Source: Rosa chinensis (Eukaryota; Streptophyta; Magnoliopsida; Rosales; Rosaceae). Taken from it: 64,000 nt of DNA. Within the stretch, counting starts at the first letter, position 1. Every line of letters begins with the position of its first letter. Where the stretch lies: NCBI RefSeq assembly GCF_002994745.2, contig NC_037091.1:14818501-14882500 (forward strand), in the 5' to 3' direction. A model generated the notes under the pieces. That model had not been told where the DNA came from. It saw nothing but the letters and a program-made list of their open reading frames with translations, and searched no databases. This document shows, in pieces, positions 1 through 11,297 of the stretch. The position numbers were made by a program, and so were the translations under genes.

Positions 1-1150
1 ATATATGCGATATTGCATTACCCCAAGCGGATATAAGGAGATTGGTGCCCATTACCAATGTCCGGACTATCATCGTAGTCGTTTTCGCAAGACCATTTGG
101 GTGTGTACATGGGAATGTGATATCCAACATCAAGCCCATTGCAATATCCATCGAAAGTCTTTCGATGTAAACTCTCTAGCATAGTCAAATCCAATTGACT
201 GAATAGGATGATCTGGGGAGTGAGCCCGTTGTCATATGCTATGTGCTAGGAGTGTAGCATAAGCAACATTTATAGGTGGACAATGGCACAACACGTGACC
301 GGCGTGTTTGCGTGTCAACCAACATCATGAAATATTTAAGCGTCCGCAAGTTGGTTGAATCAATCCACAGAATCCCTACGGATTCTTTGTAAGAACAGAA
401 TGAGTATTGTCATATCCTTTGCATAGGACGGTCTCAGTCCTAATTTCCCTAAGGAACGGGATTTGTAAAATGAGCGAGAGGCTTTAGAAGCAACCAATGA
501 GTATTTTGGTTAGGCCTGCGTGTCTGAAACGCTATTTGAAGCAAGTTGGTGATTGCAACATCACCTGGGGTGCCATCACCATGATGGATGCTATCCATGG
601 TGTTATGGATAGGGAATGCGCCAGCCCTAAGCTGGTGGTGGAAGGAGGCGGTGCCCTAGGCAGCTGCGTCGGTCACACTTAATCCAGAAATCAACTTTTG
701 ATTCATGCTTCGTTTCGCTCGAAGTAAATGATGTCCATGTGAAGTCTTTAGTAGACGGATCATCATATCATGACCAGGATGACCTATCCTGTCGTGACAA
801 AGCCAATATGTGTCTAGATCCAAGAGATCTTCTCTCATAACTTTTATTAGATTAATAGCTCGAATAGTGACATAGAGTCCACAAGAGAGACACATAAACT
901 TCTCTAAGATGCGTCTTTGTTTGCAATCATTAAAGGTATTGCAAAGGAACTCATTTCGGTTCTCTACATGCATTTTCGCATGGAATTCGTTGGCTATTCA
1001 TAGGGTACGATTTGCCCTAAGAGCGTAGAGAGTCTCTGTGACAGTTGTAAGCAATGTGTCATTTGGCAAGTGGAATTTGGGCTATTCCATGTCCTTGAAT
1101 TAATACTGATGGCCCAGCCATCGTAGTCACAAAGTCATATGCTCAGAATC
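1..1150 (-). pseudogene. pol: copia pol remnant: protease tail, GAG-pre-integrase, integrase start
   Basis: At 656..973 the minus strand encodes a GAG-pre-integrase segment ending LCHDRIGHPGHDMMIRLLK, matching the plus-strand copy at 21843..22100. Upstream, around 980..1150, traces of the protease tail (VTTMAGPSVLIQGHG) are broken by stops. From 655 down to 1 the integrase region matches the copy at 22370..22800 (for example YHIPMYTPKW) but is broken by frameshifts. This is a decayed polyprotein, cut by the window edge. Confidence 0.75.
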
Positions 1151-1539
1151 AAAATGGAGTCATAATGAAAAAAACTCGAAATTTTATTCATAAGCCAGCG
1201 GAGTATATCATAGTCTCTTAACCATTAGGAGAATCTAATCCAAATGCTAGCTACTGCAAAACAATGGTAGTCGTTTAACTTCTTTCGGTAATTCCAAAAT
1301 AAATGTGACCAAGTGAGTAGCGAGATGTCGGTGGAGTAAGGCTCGCTTAAGTACCACTAATCTCAAAACCTTTCTAGACATCACACTTACTTTGGGTGAG
1401 CCTACTTTAAAGAAAGACTAAACCATTGGTATTTACTACAAAGTATATGGCAATTGCCTATTACATCTCTTGGAAAAATAAAGACTTAAACAGAATTGGC
1501 GATCTATTGATCCCAGCCAGATTTGTAGTCTTCAACCCT

Positions 1540-2739
1540 TCACTCTAGATCATCTTCTTGATCTTCTTGTTCCACATAGTGAGCTTCTCTTGCTTCACAA
1601 TATGTTTTGTAGGCGGTGACAAGTTCTTCACGAGCTCTACAAATGTGTGCCCAATGATCAGACACTCCACATCGAAAACATACATCTCTTTGCTCGAACT
1701 CCATTGATTGAGGCGCTTTGAAAGCGTCATTTAGATGGCTCTTAGTGTTGGTAGCGCCACCAACATGGCCAGAGGCGTTGCCTCCCTCTCTCTTTCCACG
1801 TTTACCTCTTCGGTTCTGTGTTCGCCTATTTTGGCGGTTACCTTCCCAAGTAGAGCGATTATATGGACCAGAATGTCCAGAAGTATCCCTAAGATTAGGG
1901 TTTTTCTCTTGGCGCCCTCTCTTAGAGGTGCGACTATAATTGGATTCCGGAATATGCTCTGTTTCCAAGGATCTCGAATTATAGTTCTTCACAAGGATAT
2001 TGTCATGGTTTTCAGTGACATTCATAGCTCTAATGAACTCATGAAACCTCGTGATCCGTCTTGCATTTACATCGATTCGATAGTTCTTAGCAACCATCAA
2101 TGCAGAGACGGGGAAGGTAAAGAGAGTCTTCTCAATTAACATCGCATCTATGATCTCTTTACCACAGAATTCCATTAAGGATTTAATGCAAAGTGCTTCC
2201 GAGTTATAGTCAAGAACTGACTTGAAATCACAGAAGCGGAGGTTATGCCATCTCACTTCTAGGTCAGGAAGCAAGGAGTCACGGACGTTGCCAAATCTTT
2301 CTTCGAGTGAGACCCACAGCCTTCTGGGGTCTTCTTCATTCATATACTCGTACTGGAGCGAATCATCCATATGACGAGTCATTAGGATGATGGCTTTCGC
2401 CTTATTTGCCTCTAAGGCTACTCTATTTGCTTCCAAAGCTTGAGCTTGCTCAACAGTTATCACGTCCTGGCTAGGCTCGAGAATCATATCCAAGATTCCT
2501 ACAGCCTTGAGATGCTGGCAAATATCACGAACCCACCTGTGATCAAGGTTCTAAAAAACGCTAGGCGCTAGTCGGGCGGTAATCCAGAGCCTAGCGCCTA
2601 GGGGCCTAGGCGGGAGCCTAGGCGGGGACTAGGCGGATTTTTATTTTTTATTTTTATTTTGATAACATATATTTATATTTAGCCTAGGCGGGGACTAGGC
2701 GGATTTTTATTTTTTATTTTTATTTTGATAACATATAAT

Positions 2740-2771
<32 letters not shown>

Positions 2772-3721
2772 TATATTTATTATAATTTTTATAACAAGTG
2801 ACTCTCTTCCGACAAGGGATATGATTGATAACATTTGATAGCTTTTATATCCTTTACCAATTTGTATAGAAAAGTAAAAGACCAATGTCATGAGTCATGA
2901 CCAAGAACGGTTGTAAAAAATGACAAAATAAAAGGGTTAAAATAATAAAAAATCTAGCCCACAAACCACTAAAGGTGAAACCACCGCCTCATATCAAAAT
3001 CTCAGAAAGCTTCGAAGTAAAGGCAGTTCTGCTTCATCTTCCCAGAATCCCAGAAGCCACATCTCACTTCTTCACCCACTTCACCCACTTCTCAAAATCC
3101 AAACCCCCAACAAAGCTAAACCCATCTTCATCTCCACGCTCTTCTCCTCCCCCAAATCCTCTCTCTCAATCTCAGAGCTCATCCCATCTCGCCTCTCGAA
3201 GAGCGATACCCAACTCGAAATCCCGATCAGGAAGCTCTTCGTGCCGCCACAGATGTAATCCGATTGCGAATCGAATTGTCAAGTTTGGTTGATTGGGTTC
3301 AAGATTGAATTTGTTAGGATTTGAATTTGAGATCTTTGTTACGATGGATTTGTTGATTAGTGGAATTAATCTGTTGGGGTAGTTTGTTTTTGAATCATGG
3401 TCTTCGATTCAGGATTCGAGTTTCATGATGGAGAACTAAGCGAGTTGCTTACAGCATACACCAGAGGAGGAAAAAAAAAAATCCAGAATCCAGCGCCTAG
3501 CGCCCAGCCCCGGCGCCTAGACCGCCTAACCTCCGCCTAGACCGTCTAGGCGGCCGCCGAGAAACCAAACGCCCAATTCAATCGACTAGACTGAAATCGG
3601 ATCGGACACCCGGCGCCTAGCGCCTATACGCCGCCTAGGCGGGCGCCTAGCCCGTTTTTTAGAACTATCCAGAGCCAGTTGTTTCCAATGGAGCAAAGTC
3701 CAATTTGTTCAGGTTACTCAT
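1540..3721 (-). pseudogene. gag: copia gag (UBN2-type), split by a hAT MITE
   Basis: This is the capsid gene of the copia element. The start codon is at 3721..3719 (peptide begins MSNLNKLDF). Coding continues to about 3669, stops at the inserted MITE (2544..3668), and resumes at 2543 with DHRWVRDICQHLKAVG, then stays open to the stop at 1540. The long open part (317 aa from its first Met at 2493) has the gag core EERFGNVRDSLLPDLEV, a basic G/R-rich stretch, and the zinc knuckle CFRCGVSDHWAHIC near the C-terminus, followed by an acidic tail. Apart from the insertion the frame is intact, so the MITE is the main lesion. The join across the MITE was inferred by comparison with the gag at 17848. 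It cannot make a normal product unless the MITE is spliced out. Confidence 0.8.
2544..3668. mobile_element. hAT-like non-autonomous element (CTAGGCG family), inserted in copia gag
   Basis: The left end CAAGGTTCTAAAAAACGCTA matches the inverted right end, which reads GTTCTAAAAAACGGGCTAGG on the minus strand. Both ends carry runs of CCTAGGCG-type subterminal repeats. It belongs with 54319..55284, which has a clear 8-bp duplication. Here the duplication has decayed or was altered. An internal 64-bp direct duplication lies at about 2616..2737 and a TA microsatellite near 2745..2775. No transposase is visible; the ORF at 2975..3292 resembles no known protein. Confidence 0.7.
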
Positions 3722-4776
3722 CCTGAAAGTGAACAAGAAATTAGGGTTAGTTTCGGAGCGAAATAGGCTACCACGAAAACATATGAAATTTCTGAGCGTA
3801 ATCGCTTCCCAGAAATTAGGAATTTTCGAGCGTAGTCGCTTCCAAGAAATTCGATTCCAAGAGATATTGGATTAGATCGAAACGATGATGTAAGTGGCCG
3901 ATCATAACTTCTCTACAAACTCTAAGTTTGGAGATCTCAACAAGCTCTAAGCTTGAAGTGAGCACGAACCCCCACAGTTCGGCTTAATTTGGTCTCCCCT
4001 ATAATGAAGAAAGGGGGGTAGAAGAAGGGAGGTTGCAAGTCCCCGAAAAGAAGAGAAAATAAATTTAAAAACTCTAAAAAAAAAGGGGAACGTTTAATAA
4101 AAAATATCTCGAAATAGGTCGCGGGAAAATTGGTAGGAAAAAATTGCCCGAAAAGTGGGAGGAAATCAGCAGAAAAAGTTGCCGGAAAATCGTTGACCAG
4201 AGTTGACCGTTGACTATGGGTCCCTGTTTCTGACGTGGCAGTGGGTCCCTGTTTGCTGACGTAGTAGTGGGTCAGGGTGCTAACGTGTCAGTGGGCCAGG
4301 GTGTTGGCGTGGCAGTGGAGTCTGCGTCAGTGGGCTTGGGGTTCTGGGCTTCTTTTGCTCTCTACCTTTTTTTTTTCTTTCTTTCTTCTTCTTTTCTGCC
4401 GGTTCAAGATGCAGCAACTCAGGTGGCTGGTTCAAGCCTTTTTAGGCCGGTTTTTGTAATTTTTCTTCGTGTTCCTGAAACTTCAGATCAATGGGCTTCT
4501 GCTACCAAAATTTGGTGGAAATTGGAGTTCCGGAAGATGGTGAACCGGTGGAATATTTTCTGCGAGTTGTATGGAGCTTCCGGTGGCTGGTTCGGTAAGT
4601 TTCCAGCCGATTCTTAGGGTGGGGCCTCCGGTTCTGGACTCCTGGGATCGAGTTCTTCAATGTGTGAGGTGGAGGCAGAAAAGAGGTCAAGGTTTTGTAT
4701 TTGAATTCAAGGTTTTTAGCTTCTTGAATCAGGGTTTGGCTATTTGTTTCAGGGCTAGGGCTTCGTACTGATAACG
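3722..4776 (-). other. Leader of the left copia element with short GC-rich repeats
   Basis: This non-coding stretch lies between the PBS and the gag start codon. At about 4210..4340 it holds imperfect tandem copies of a unit around 27 bp built on GACGTGGCAGTGGGTCCCTG. ORFs here (4267..4617 and overlaps) look accidental. Repeat-rich leaders also occur in the related copy at 16711..17847. Confidence 0.5.
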
Positions 4777-4931
4777 TGTTTTAGGAAATCAGAAATTGAG
4801 AGAAATTCGCTGTCTATTCTCATTGATAGACCCTATTACCACTAGGTCAAGTAACCTAGAGTTTGGGCCAAACACAAATAGAGATATCCTTAAACAAAAT
4901 TAAAGTTTTTGTTTAAATTGCCAATAAAACA
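4777..4931 (-). repeat. 5' LTR of the left copia element (outer end uncertain)
   Basis: On the minus strand the sequence ends ...CTAAAACA immediately before CGTTATCAG, the same LTR/PBS junction as the complete copy at 16710/16711 (...CTACAACA then CGTTATCAG). The 3' end of the LTR is therefore at 4777. Possible TG starts are at about 4876 or 4931; no second LTR is in the window to decide. Confidence 0.5.
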
Positions 4932-5010
4932 GGTTTTGTGTGATTAGAAAGAACTGAAATAATAAGCAACTAAGTCGTATTAACTGAAAATCTTTTTTTT
5001 ATTTTTTTTA

Positions 5011-5418
5011 GGGCTAAATACAAATTACTACCTATGGTTTAGGTCCAAAATCAATTCAGTCCCTGAACTTCTAATTTCATCAAAAACACCCCTGCACTTT
5101 CAATTTTGATCTAATAGGTCTAATTTGTTAGTGTTCCGACAATTGAGTTATTTAACTTGTTAATGTGGCTCATATATGGCTTATGTTTTATGATGTGGAG
5201 GTGGTCTGCATAATCAATTTAGAAGTGAATCTTACTATTAAAAATAAATAGTTTTTCAACAAATAATCCAACTATAACTTGAACTCATAACAGAATATTA
5301 ACGAATTGAACCTATTAGATCAAAATTGAAAGTGCAGGGGTGTTTTTAATGAAATTAGAAATTCATGGACTGAATTGATTTTGGACCTAAACCACAGGGT
5401 ACTAACTAGTATTTAGCC
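5011..5418. mobile_element. MULE-type MITE with very long inverted repeats (copy 1)
   Basis: It starts GGGCTAAATACAAATTACTA and ends ...TAGTATTTAGCC. Almost its whole length folds: the segment with CAATTCAGTCCCTGAACTTC is mirrored by GGACTGAATTG near the other end. A second copy is at 42055..42469. The flanks are T-runs, so the duplication is hard to read; the other copy gives 9 bp, which points to the Mutator superfamily. Confidence 0.75.
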
Positions 5419-5712
5419 TTTTTTTTTTATGGCAAACTGTAACAGCAAGAGGAAAATGCATTCCAAAATAATAATAATAATACATTTAGTCAAGCGAAGG
5501 ACACAAATCCTTACCCCATACAGAAGAAAAAAAATCAACATGGAAGGGACTCCCTCCAATAGAACAAAGAAAAGCAAAAAGACTGGTGAAACCTAAACTT
5601 TTGCAGCAGAGGCATGCATCAACTATCTAGGTCTCATTTATTAGTACATCAAGCTTAAATAAGAACGTTTGAATCAGCTCAACGTACATTTCTAGCAAAA
5701 CACAATATGTAC

Positions 5713-8700
5713 TTAGAGAGGGAAGTAACCCATCCATCGATCAATCATGGCAGCACATTCCTTGATTTTATACTCTGCCGCAAAGTGGCCTGCACCCTAA
5801 AGAAAACACAATTTTATTTACAACTTATAATTTCATAGCCTCTAACGAATAATATTGTGTCAAACCAACTTATGTGTAACAATAAAATTTTTGACTACTT
5901 GCCTTTATAGTGACGAACGTCAAACTGAAAACCTCATTGATTAACTTCTTTGTGTATCTGCATCAAATAAAATTGCAGTTATATGATGATCAAGAATTTT
6001 CACGTAGAGATTAGAATGAGAAAATTAGGGTGCTTACCCTGCAGTTTGGCCATCAATTGACCATGTCCTCCAGGACTCGTCCACAGTCAAATTCAGAGTC
6101 TTTATCCATTCTTGTGTACCAATATGAGGAATTGACATGTCATGGTCACCACTGTACAAGGGTAAAGTGAAACATTGTGCTACTTAAATAGTTACCAATC
6201 CCTTTCATATCTGCTTGTTGGGAAATGAACTATATAAATACCTGTATATCAGAGCACGAAGGTCAGCCCTCTTTGAGAGAATTTGATGATAACTCACTAC
6301 ACTTGTGGCAACTTTAGTGTAAGCCAATGTGGTATTACAGTACTGCCAAAACTGTTTGGTGCCCTGATTGATTGGCATCAAAAGGATGATTTTAGCCCGC
6401 CGGCTTGTAATTGGAATAGATCGACTCATAGATTGCATATTAAGCATTAAACGTACGTACGTACCCTTCGGACACCAAGAGCATCTTGGACACCTTTGTT
6501 GTTTGCCCAAACCGAGGCGAGCATGTGATTATAACTCTAGACCGAAGAAGTGAACTCGATTAGGTGCTGGACAAATTTATAATAAGTCTAGAAACTCTCA
6601 AGAGAATTCTGTAGTAGACGTATGAATCTCATACATACAATTATCAATAATGCAATTAGATTTTAAAAAAGAAAAGAAAGCTATAATATTTGGAGAGAGT
6701 CATTACTCGACACCAAAGTGCAGGACCGTTAGGTGGTGAACTTAGTAAACCTTTGGACAAGTCTTTGAGGTATCTACGAGCTTGACACATCTCCTTTGCT
6801 GTAGGCAATGCATTACTACAATATGGTTCCAAGATGTGTACCAAATTTATGTCATTGGTGAGCTGCAAATTTACATGTTCATTCAATGGTCTCAATACAT
6901 AGTACTTAAACTCAGTCACCACATATATAAGAAATTAATTTAGATGATGAAAACATGAAGGACAAATCATTTTATGTCCTCTTACCTCAGAAATGGCATC
7001 AATATCTGCTATGCATGCATCATTGCTTGAATCTACATTTACATAATCTCCATTGCAACTTGTTTTAGCAGCCTTGAAATCAGAAAATGGGAAAATTTAG
7101 AAATATATATGCTTTCTTCAATAAGGGCCATATCCAACTATACAAGGTCTTGACTACACAAAAGAAAAATTTATATAAGATCATGGCATATAACATGAAG
7201 CGAAGGCACAATTCAATCACCTTATACAGTTGATCCGACACGAGAGACAACCTGTGAGCATAAGTAACTCTTGCATTCATATCAATGACAGAATCAGTTA
7301 CTGGGTTCCCAAGCACATACCCCTGTAATAATTGAAAATAATTAAACTCTAATGATATTGCTATGCTAGGAAAATGAGATCTGACATGTGCGGCTTCAAT
7401 AGTAATCCAATAATATTAATGTTTAAATCCACTCACTTTGAGATTCATCATAGGCACACTTCCATTTTCATTACCTACAGAACATCATGAGGAATTAGGA
7501 ACCATAGATAAGCTATCTGTGGAGAACAAACTTTACAATTGACAATGGTTTTCAATTCAAATATAGCATCATTATGTCCAAGTTGAATAGTTTGATGTTT
7601 CTCCCAAAGCTGAGATTTAAACACCTAGGCATCATACCGAATGACAATGGGTGGACTTAATTAAGATATTTATATTATCAGTAGTCTTCCAAAAAATGTT
7701 TCGAAGAAGAATCTTGTTTTTAAGTTCATTTTTGACATTAAAAAAGAATAGAGCATTTGGGAAGTACAAATTATTAATTTTAAAAATTGTGTAGCCTTTA
7801 GGGTCATCCCATCATTCCCATGTGGTGAGGAGGGCTTGGAGGGGGATTGTGAATTTTGCTGGACTAAAAGTCTTTCGGTTATCTAAATTCCCAAATTGAC
7901 GGGCTGGGCCGGGTCAATCTTACCTAGAGCTTTTTTCAGCCCTAAGTGTTAGATAGGTAGGGCATGAAAGTCAAGTCTTGCCCGTGGGTTGGGAAAGTTG
8001 GGGCATGCAAGACTACCTTTGGGTCTTGTAGTTTTCTGTATTTAGCGAGTGACTTGTGGAATAATATTCTCTTAAAAAATAAATTTTTTTTTTTGGTACA
8101 TCTTAAAAAATAATTTGATTGACTGAGACATCCTACCCAGTAATAATAATAATAATGTGAATCGAATGATAAACGAAATCAAATCTAATAATATTATATG
8201 TTTTTGTATAAGCTTAGCAGAACCCCTACTCTTTAAAAAAGGAGTCGGGATAAGCCCGCCCATTATCTTGGGCCGGGTCAATGTCCATTAGCCCTTAGTT
8301 GATTTCCACGGGTCAAGTTGAGAATTAGGTTGGGGGTTAATTTCCCCTTAAATGTAATCAAAAAAATATTAAAACATTTTCAACTTTAATCTTTGTAATT
8401 AAGTGTGAGGTCATGAGTTTGACTCACAAAAGACTATTGTAGTTCTTAATTGATATTTTCTAGAAACTAGAAATAAAAATAATAAACAAAAAAAATATTT
8501 TGGACTTTAACCTACAATCCTTATAATTAATTAGTTTGGTACATTGTCAAACATATGGTATAGTATTTACTAAAGAAGGACACTGTCAACTTTTGTTATT
8601 TTATAATTAATATATTTACTAATGATTGTAGCAACCATATTTTTAATATTTTATCAAAAATTCGGTAAGTAGTAAAGATTATGTCTAAAATTTAAAAAGT

Positions 8701-11297
8701 TGGGGCTTCTATCTAAAAACTTGTTGAAGGAAACCCGAATTACGTGTACCTGACCCAAACATGATTACTTGTTCTAGTTGTAATAAGGTAGAATATTCTA
8801 GATCTACTAATCTATATTTGATTAGAATTCCTTGTACTTCAAGATATTGTACTTGTAACCCTCTATATAAAGAAATCTCTATTATTAACAAAAGCATCTA
8901 GGTATTCTACCCAATTATCTTATCCTAAAACAAAACCCCAAAAAAGTGTCATATACCATCAATTATTTGTTCTGCAAGCATGGGAATAGGTATGCCAGAA
9001 TAAGAGTCACCACCAATATAGAGTAGATTTTCCAAATATGTCGGGTGTGCCTCTAGCCACTGCATATTAACCACATAGATTGTAAAATTCAAATAGATTG
9101 GTCGATTTTTTTAAATAAAGTGTAACAAGTCGTCTCTCTCAAATTTTCAATTCTTAAATATATATATACAACAATAATTATGGCACACCTTTTGCAGAAA
9201 TTCATAAATTTGAGCCACAAATTTATAGTCATCCATAACATAACCACTTTGGGTTTCTGAGTAGGAGTATCCGGCACCAACTGGTGCATCCAAGTATATG
9301 ATGTTGAGTCCCTGACAAACATTATCATTGCAACTTTCAAAACTAATTAAGGGTACATAACTACTTGTAGACTAAGGAGATTAATTTTTTATGTGATGAT
9401 AAGAAAACATGCACAAGTGATGAGTTTTTGATAAGCAAAATACTCAAACCACCACTATCAAACTAATTTTAACTTTGTTAGAATATATTGTTTTAGTTAA
9501 TACTCTTGTTATTATCTCATAAAATTCTCTTGATGCATATTGTAATCTAGGGTATAGGCACTATATCCCCATGTATTCTGCAGTTTCATTAATCAAAACT
9601 TAAGGGCAGCCGAAAGGACCCTTATTTAAAAATAAAAAACTAATTTTAACTTTGAGATATGAAAATTTAGTTTAGAACCCCATTCTCCACCCCCTCCTCA
9701 AACACACTTCCAGACAAGAAATCGTAGCTCCGCCGTAGCAGGAATAGCAAAATATATATATATATATATAAAGATCTTATCCAGAGTGGAGCTCCGCTTT
9801 GAAATTAAAGTGCTAATTTAGAGTCGACCAAATCCACATCTCAACTGTTCAGGTTTTAGATACTAATGTATAGATCATTTCTATAAATTTTCAGCCAAAT
9901 TGATCATTATTAAGGCATTGATAATTGCCTTAAAGCTAGTATGATTCACGTTGGACAGATTCAGTTCATCCATTGGTTTAAGCAAGTTAGATACCTTAAA
10001 GATCATCAATTTAGCTGAAAATTTGCAGAGATGATTTATACATTAGTACTTAAAACCTAAACGGTTGAGATGTAGATATGCGACCGAAAAGTGACTCTAA
10101 ACTCTAAAATCAACACTTTAATTTCAAAGCAGAGCTTAGCTCTAAATAATATATATGTATATATACACACACACACACACACACGGAGCAGTTCCAAAGA
10201 GGACGTCCGCACTGTTGTTAAAGTGCGGACGTCGACACTGCAGCTCGGCTCGGGGCGTGACCGAGAGGTGGGGCTTGCCGGACGGACGCTAGGGATAGGA
10301 CGAAGCGGTCTGCAGTCGGTGGAGTCGCTGGCGACGGGGTTGCAGCTCGCTGCAAAAAACCTGCAGTTGCAGGTCGGGTTGCTGCCCAGAACCTGCAACC
10401 CCGACCTCCTCTGACCTCGAACGCTGCCCAGAACCGTCCAGCATGCCTCCGGCCTCCCTCTTGCAAGCCGCGCGCTGTCGTCGTCGCCTGGAACGCGTCA
10501 GCTGTGTCGACGTCCGCACTTTAGCGAAGTGCGGACATCGGCTTCAGAACGAGCCCGTGTATATATATATATATCATCTCTGTGTGTGTGTGTAAACGTC
10601 TTTGATACCTGTGTCCATGCATAAGGATTGTCCTGAAGTGTTGGTAGGCTTCCATTGTAATCTTTGTAGTTGAAAACCAATGGACCTATATATGTGCAAA
10701 GCACAAATTAAGTCAGGTTCATCCAATTCTTCCGTGCATAAAAGGGTTATTGAACCAAAAAGACAAAAGTATAATTTTTTTTTTCTTCACAAAAAGTCCG
10801 TCCATGCAGATGCTTAAGTACGGACATGCAGAATATATACTGCAGAAAAGAAGAGAACCAGGAAGATTTAAAAATACCACTCTCAAAGAAAAATCCAGCA
10901 AGACTAGAGCAACCAGGGCCTCCAGTGATCCAATACAGCAGAGGATCTTGTGCAGGGTTCCTCTGAGACTCGATAAAATAGTAAAACAGCTGCACTTCTT
11001 CATCGTCTCCTACACCAATATATCTATACGCACATACACATATACACGTAGTTATGTAGAGAAAGGAAAAGACAGAAGTTCATCATGCAGGAAATTGGCT
11101 AAAAGAACAGAACTATAGAATAATATATCAAAAATCATACGTCGTACGTCCTCACATACGTACCCAGATTCTAAAGCGAAAAGAAGATCACCAGAATAAC
11201 CTGGTAGAGTTTTGATGATGGTCCAGTTTGAAGCTGAAGCACTAAATGTCAGGGTGAAAGACGTGAAAGCCAACATAATAATATGGCAGAAACCCAT
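5713..11297 (-). CDS. Serine carboxypeptidase-like protein (SCPL, peptidase S10 family), 14 exons
   Basis: Exons in transcript order: 11164-11297, 10878-11023, 10609-10685, 9189-9311, 8957-9059, 7437-7474, 7221-7322, 6986-7072, 6707-6862, 6465-6536, 6242-6363, 6038-6151, 5903-5957, 5713-5796. They sum to 1413 nt (470 aa plus stop) and every phase fits. The protein has an N-terminal signal peptide ([20 protein letters not shown]), [12 protein letters not shown], the oxyanion motif GGPGCSS, the nucleophile motif GDSYSG (Ser about 179), the Asp motif SGDHDM (about 387-392) and the His motif GAGH (His about 447). Family members act in the secretory pathway or vacuole as carboxypeptidases or as acyltransferases of specialised metabolism; SIIKTLPG-type SCPLs are often acyltransferases, but substrate cannot be told from sequence. 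All introns are GT-AG except the last, which is GC-AG (AAG|GCAAGT). Introns 3 and 5 are swollen by transposons. GAGHFA instead of the commoner GAGHTA is a small oddity. Confidence 0.93.
7475..8956. other. Large intron 5 of the SCPL gene with degraded repeat DNA
   Basis: The intron is 1482 bp against about 100-200 bp for most others. It holds AT-rich DNA and two copies of a GGGCCGGGTCAA-type motif (near 7905 and 8270), typical of degraded hAT ends, but clear ends and a target duplication were not found. No coding sequence was recognised. Confidence 0.4.
9478..9637 (+). mobile_element. 5'-truncated LINE-type insertion in SCPL intron 3
   Basis: A 160-bp insert ends in an A-rich tail (TTATTTAAAAATAAAA) and is flanked by a perfect 17-bp direct repeat, AACTAATTTTAACTTTG, at 9461..9477 and 9638..9654. 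A long target duplication plus an A-rich end is the mark of target-primed reverse transcription. Only the 3' tail of the element is left. Confidence 0.75.
9771..10147. mobile_element. MITE with long imperfect inverted repeats in SCPL intron 3
   Basis: The arm containing GCTTTGAAATTAAAGTG (about 9800) is mirrored by CACTTTAATTTCAAAGC (about 10110). Further matches (the CATCTCAACTGTT and ATACTAATGTATA segments) continue inward for more than 100 bp. It is bordered by TA/CA microsatellites that obscure the target duplication. Confidence 0.65.
10185..10557. mobile_element. GC-rich MITE with approx. 52-bp inverted repeats in SCPL intron 3
   Basis: The left end contains GGACGTCCGCACT...AAAGTGCGGACGTCGACAC and the right end contains GTGTCGACGTCCGCACTTT...AAGTGCGGACATCGGC; the two are inverted copies. 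Each arm is also palindromic (GTCCGCACT facing AGTGCGGAC), so each end folds on itself. It is bounded by CA and TA/TG microsatellites. The interior is GC-rich, unlike the surroundings. The ORFs that cross it look accidental. Confidence 0.65.

Larger units (their letters stand above)
1..4931 (-). mobile_element. Ty1/copia retrotransposon, minus strand, cut by the left window edge
   Basis: Reading leftwards: an LTR end near 4777, a primer-binding-type sequence (CGTTATCAG), an approx. 1-kb leader, gag, a decayed protease and GAG-pre-integrase stretch, and part of the integrase. The gag product has a CX2CX4HX4C zinc knuckle and the pol remnant has a CHDRIGHP-type pre-integrase motif; both are diagnostic of copia. 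The element is the same family as the one at 16533..25621, whose gag and pre-integrase peptides align closely. A hAT MITE sits inside gag. The reverse transcriptase, RNase H and 3' LTR lie outside the window. The outer end of the LTR (4876 or 4931) is uncertain. Confidence 0.85.

Noticed and set aside
2975..3292. 105-aa ORF in the hAT MITE
   Set aside because: Low-complexity S/P/H-rich composition and no transposase motif; it is probably chance.
10057..10519. Several 76-113 aa ORFs over the GC-rich MITE
   Set aside because: The GC-rich inverted repeat lowers stop density on both strands; no motif or conserved domain, and it lies in an intron.
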